Below the pieces are notes generated by a model. It searched no databases, was not told the DNA's origin, and was given only the letters and a program-made list of their open reading frames with translations. Positions 63,690 to 64,000 of a stretch of DNA of 64,000 nucleotides are shown piece by piece; positions within the stretch are counted from its first letter, which is position 1; every line of letters begins with the position of its first letter. A program made the translations under genes and the position numbers. The stretch covers positions 118,310 through 182,309 of the forward strand of contig CALUZC010000001.1 in assembly GCA_944325215.1 (NCBI GenBank), given 5' to 3'. This stretch comes from an uncultured Mucispirillum sp. (GTDB lineage Bacteria > Chrysiogenota > Deferribacteres > Deferribacterales > Mucispirillaceae).

Positions 63690-64000
63690 AAAAAAATTTG
63701 ACTTTGTAAAATCTAAAAACGATTGCAACACATTAAGCAGTCGTTTAAGTTCTCGTAAAAAATATCCTTAGCCGATTTATAATTAAATAATTTTCTAGGA
63801 TAATTATTAATCCAATCTTGTATATTTTTAATATGACTATTAGAAAAATTTTTTATATCAGCTTTCTTTTTAATAAATTTTCTAATAAGTTTATTATTAT
63901 TTTCATTGCTGCCCCTTTCCCAAGAACAATAAGGGTGAGCATAGTATATTGTAGTTCGTTTAGATACTTTATTATAGACAGATTTTTCTAAACTTGCCAT
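63690..64000 (-). mobile_element. IS30-family element, right end (partial)
   Basis: The transposase stop is followed on the minus strand by GATTTTACAAAG, a likely part of the terminal inverted repeat. The exact end and any target duplication cannot be fixed because the other end lies outside the window; the boundary given is approximate. Confidence 0.5.
63713..64000 (-). CDS. IS30-family transposase, C-terminal part
   Basis: 95 codons and a stop; the frame continues past base 64000. The motif AHPYCSWERGSNENNNKLIRKF contains the catalytic glutamate of the DDE domain and is diagnostic of IS30 transposases. The tail INNYPRKLFNYKSAKDIF is also typical. It is not clear whether the element is complete, since only its end is in the window. 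Confidence 0.9.
   Translation of the reverse strand: MASLEKSVYNKVSKRTTIYYAHPYCSWERGSNENNNKLIRKFIKKKADIKNFSNSHIKNIQDWINNYPRKLFNYKSAKDIFYENLNDCLMCCNRF

Overview
The window is a very AT-rich (about 30% G+C by eye), tightly packed chromosomal segment of a Gram-negative, flagellated, probably anaerobic or microaerophilic bacterium. Evidence for this includes LPS-transport genes (lptC/A/B, an LptF/LptG permease), FliD/FliS, LPP20-type lipoproteins, several Fe-S enzymes, a mitochondrial-type aconitase and NhaB. Gene content, order and base composition fit the Deferribacterota (Mucispirillum-like) best. That assignment rests on family knowledge and was not tested by a search.

Layout. 1-8.6 kb: a co-oriented run lptC(partial)-lptA-lptB-rpoN-hpf, an intrinsic terminator, then rapZ and a complete mannose-family PTS (EIIA, EIIB, EIIC, EIID, HPr, EI). 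8.7-13.6 kb: an HlyD/ABC exporter with two separate ATPases and two ABC-2 permeases. 13.6-20.7 kb: ferredoxin-nitroreductase, glycosyltransferase, queE, a small coiled-coil protein, zapA, 6S RNA, rarA, 5-formyl-THF cyclo-ligase and rny. 20.7-21.4 kb: a gene-free stretch with several hairpins. 21.4-30.9 kb: rpoZ/gmk, an FmdE-like protein, family-4 UDG, a FlgT/LPP20-like secreted protein cluster, a phosphotransferase-kinase fusion, an MBL hydrolase, an esterase and proC. 31-37.9 kb (minus): fliD-fliS-fliT-like-DUF1820-lptF/G-leuB-PAP2, with a sigma-54-type promoter before fliD. 38-42 kb: a HAD phosphatase, RluA-like synthase, prmA, metallophosphatase, rsmE and tadA. 42-51 kb (minus): an ankyrin protein, the acn-icd-gltA operon, a possible small RNA and a CPA2/RCK antiporter. 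51-53.6 kb (minus): an activase/dehydratase-like pair resembling double-cubane cluster proteins, plus a tail-anchored GNAT-like protein. 53.7-60.4 kb: a secreted unknown, an NtrY/NtrX-like system, and a lexA-dinB SOS operon with a clear LexA box. 60.4-64 kb (minus): a putative outer-membrane barrel, LarE, NhaB and the end of an IS30 transposase.

Themes. Sigma-54 control recurs: rpoN itself, an NtrX-like activator and a -24/-12 promoter before fliD are all present. The PTS has a full phosphorelay but no hprK, and its HPr lacks the regulatory Ser46. The strongest non-coding calls are 6S RNA after zapA and the SOS box before lexA. The least explained units are the LPP20-like cluster, the DCCP-like pair with its membrane-anchored acetyltransferase-like neighbour, and a possible C-rich sRNA upstream of acn. 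No tRNA, rRNA or CRISPR array was seen.
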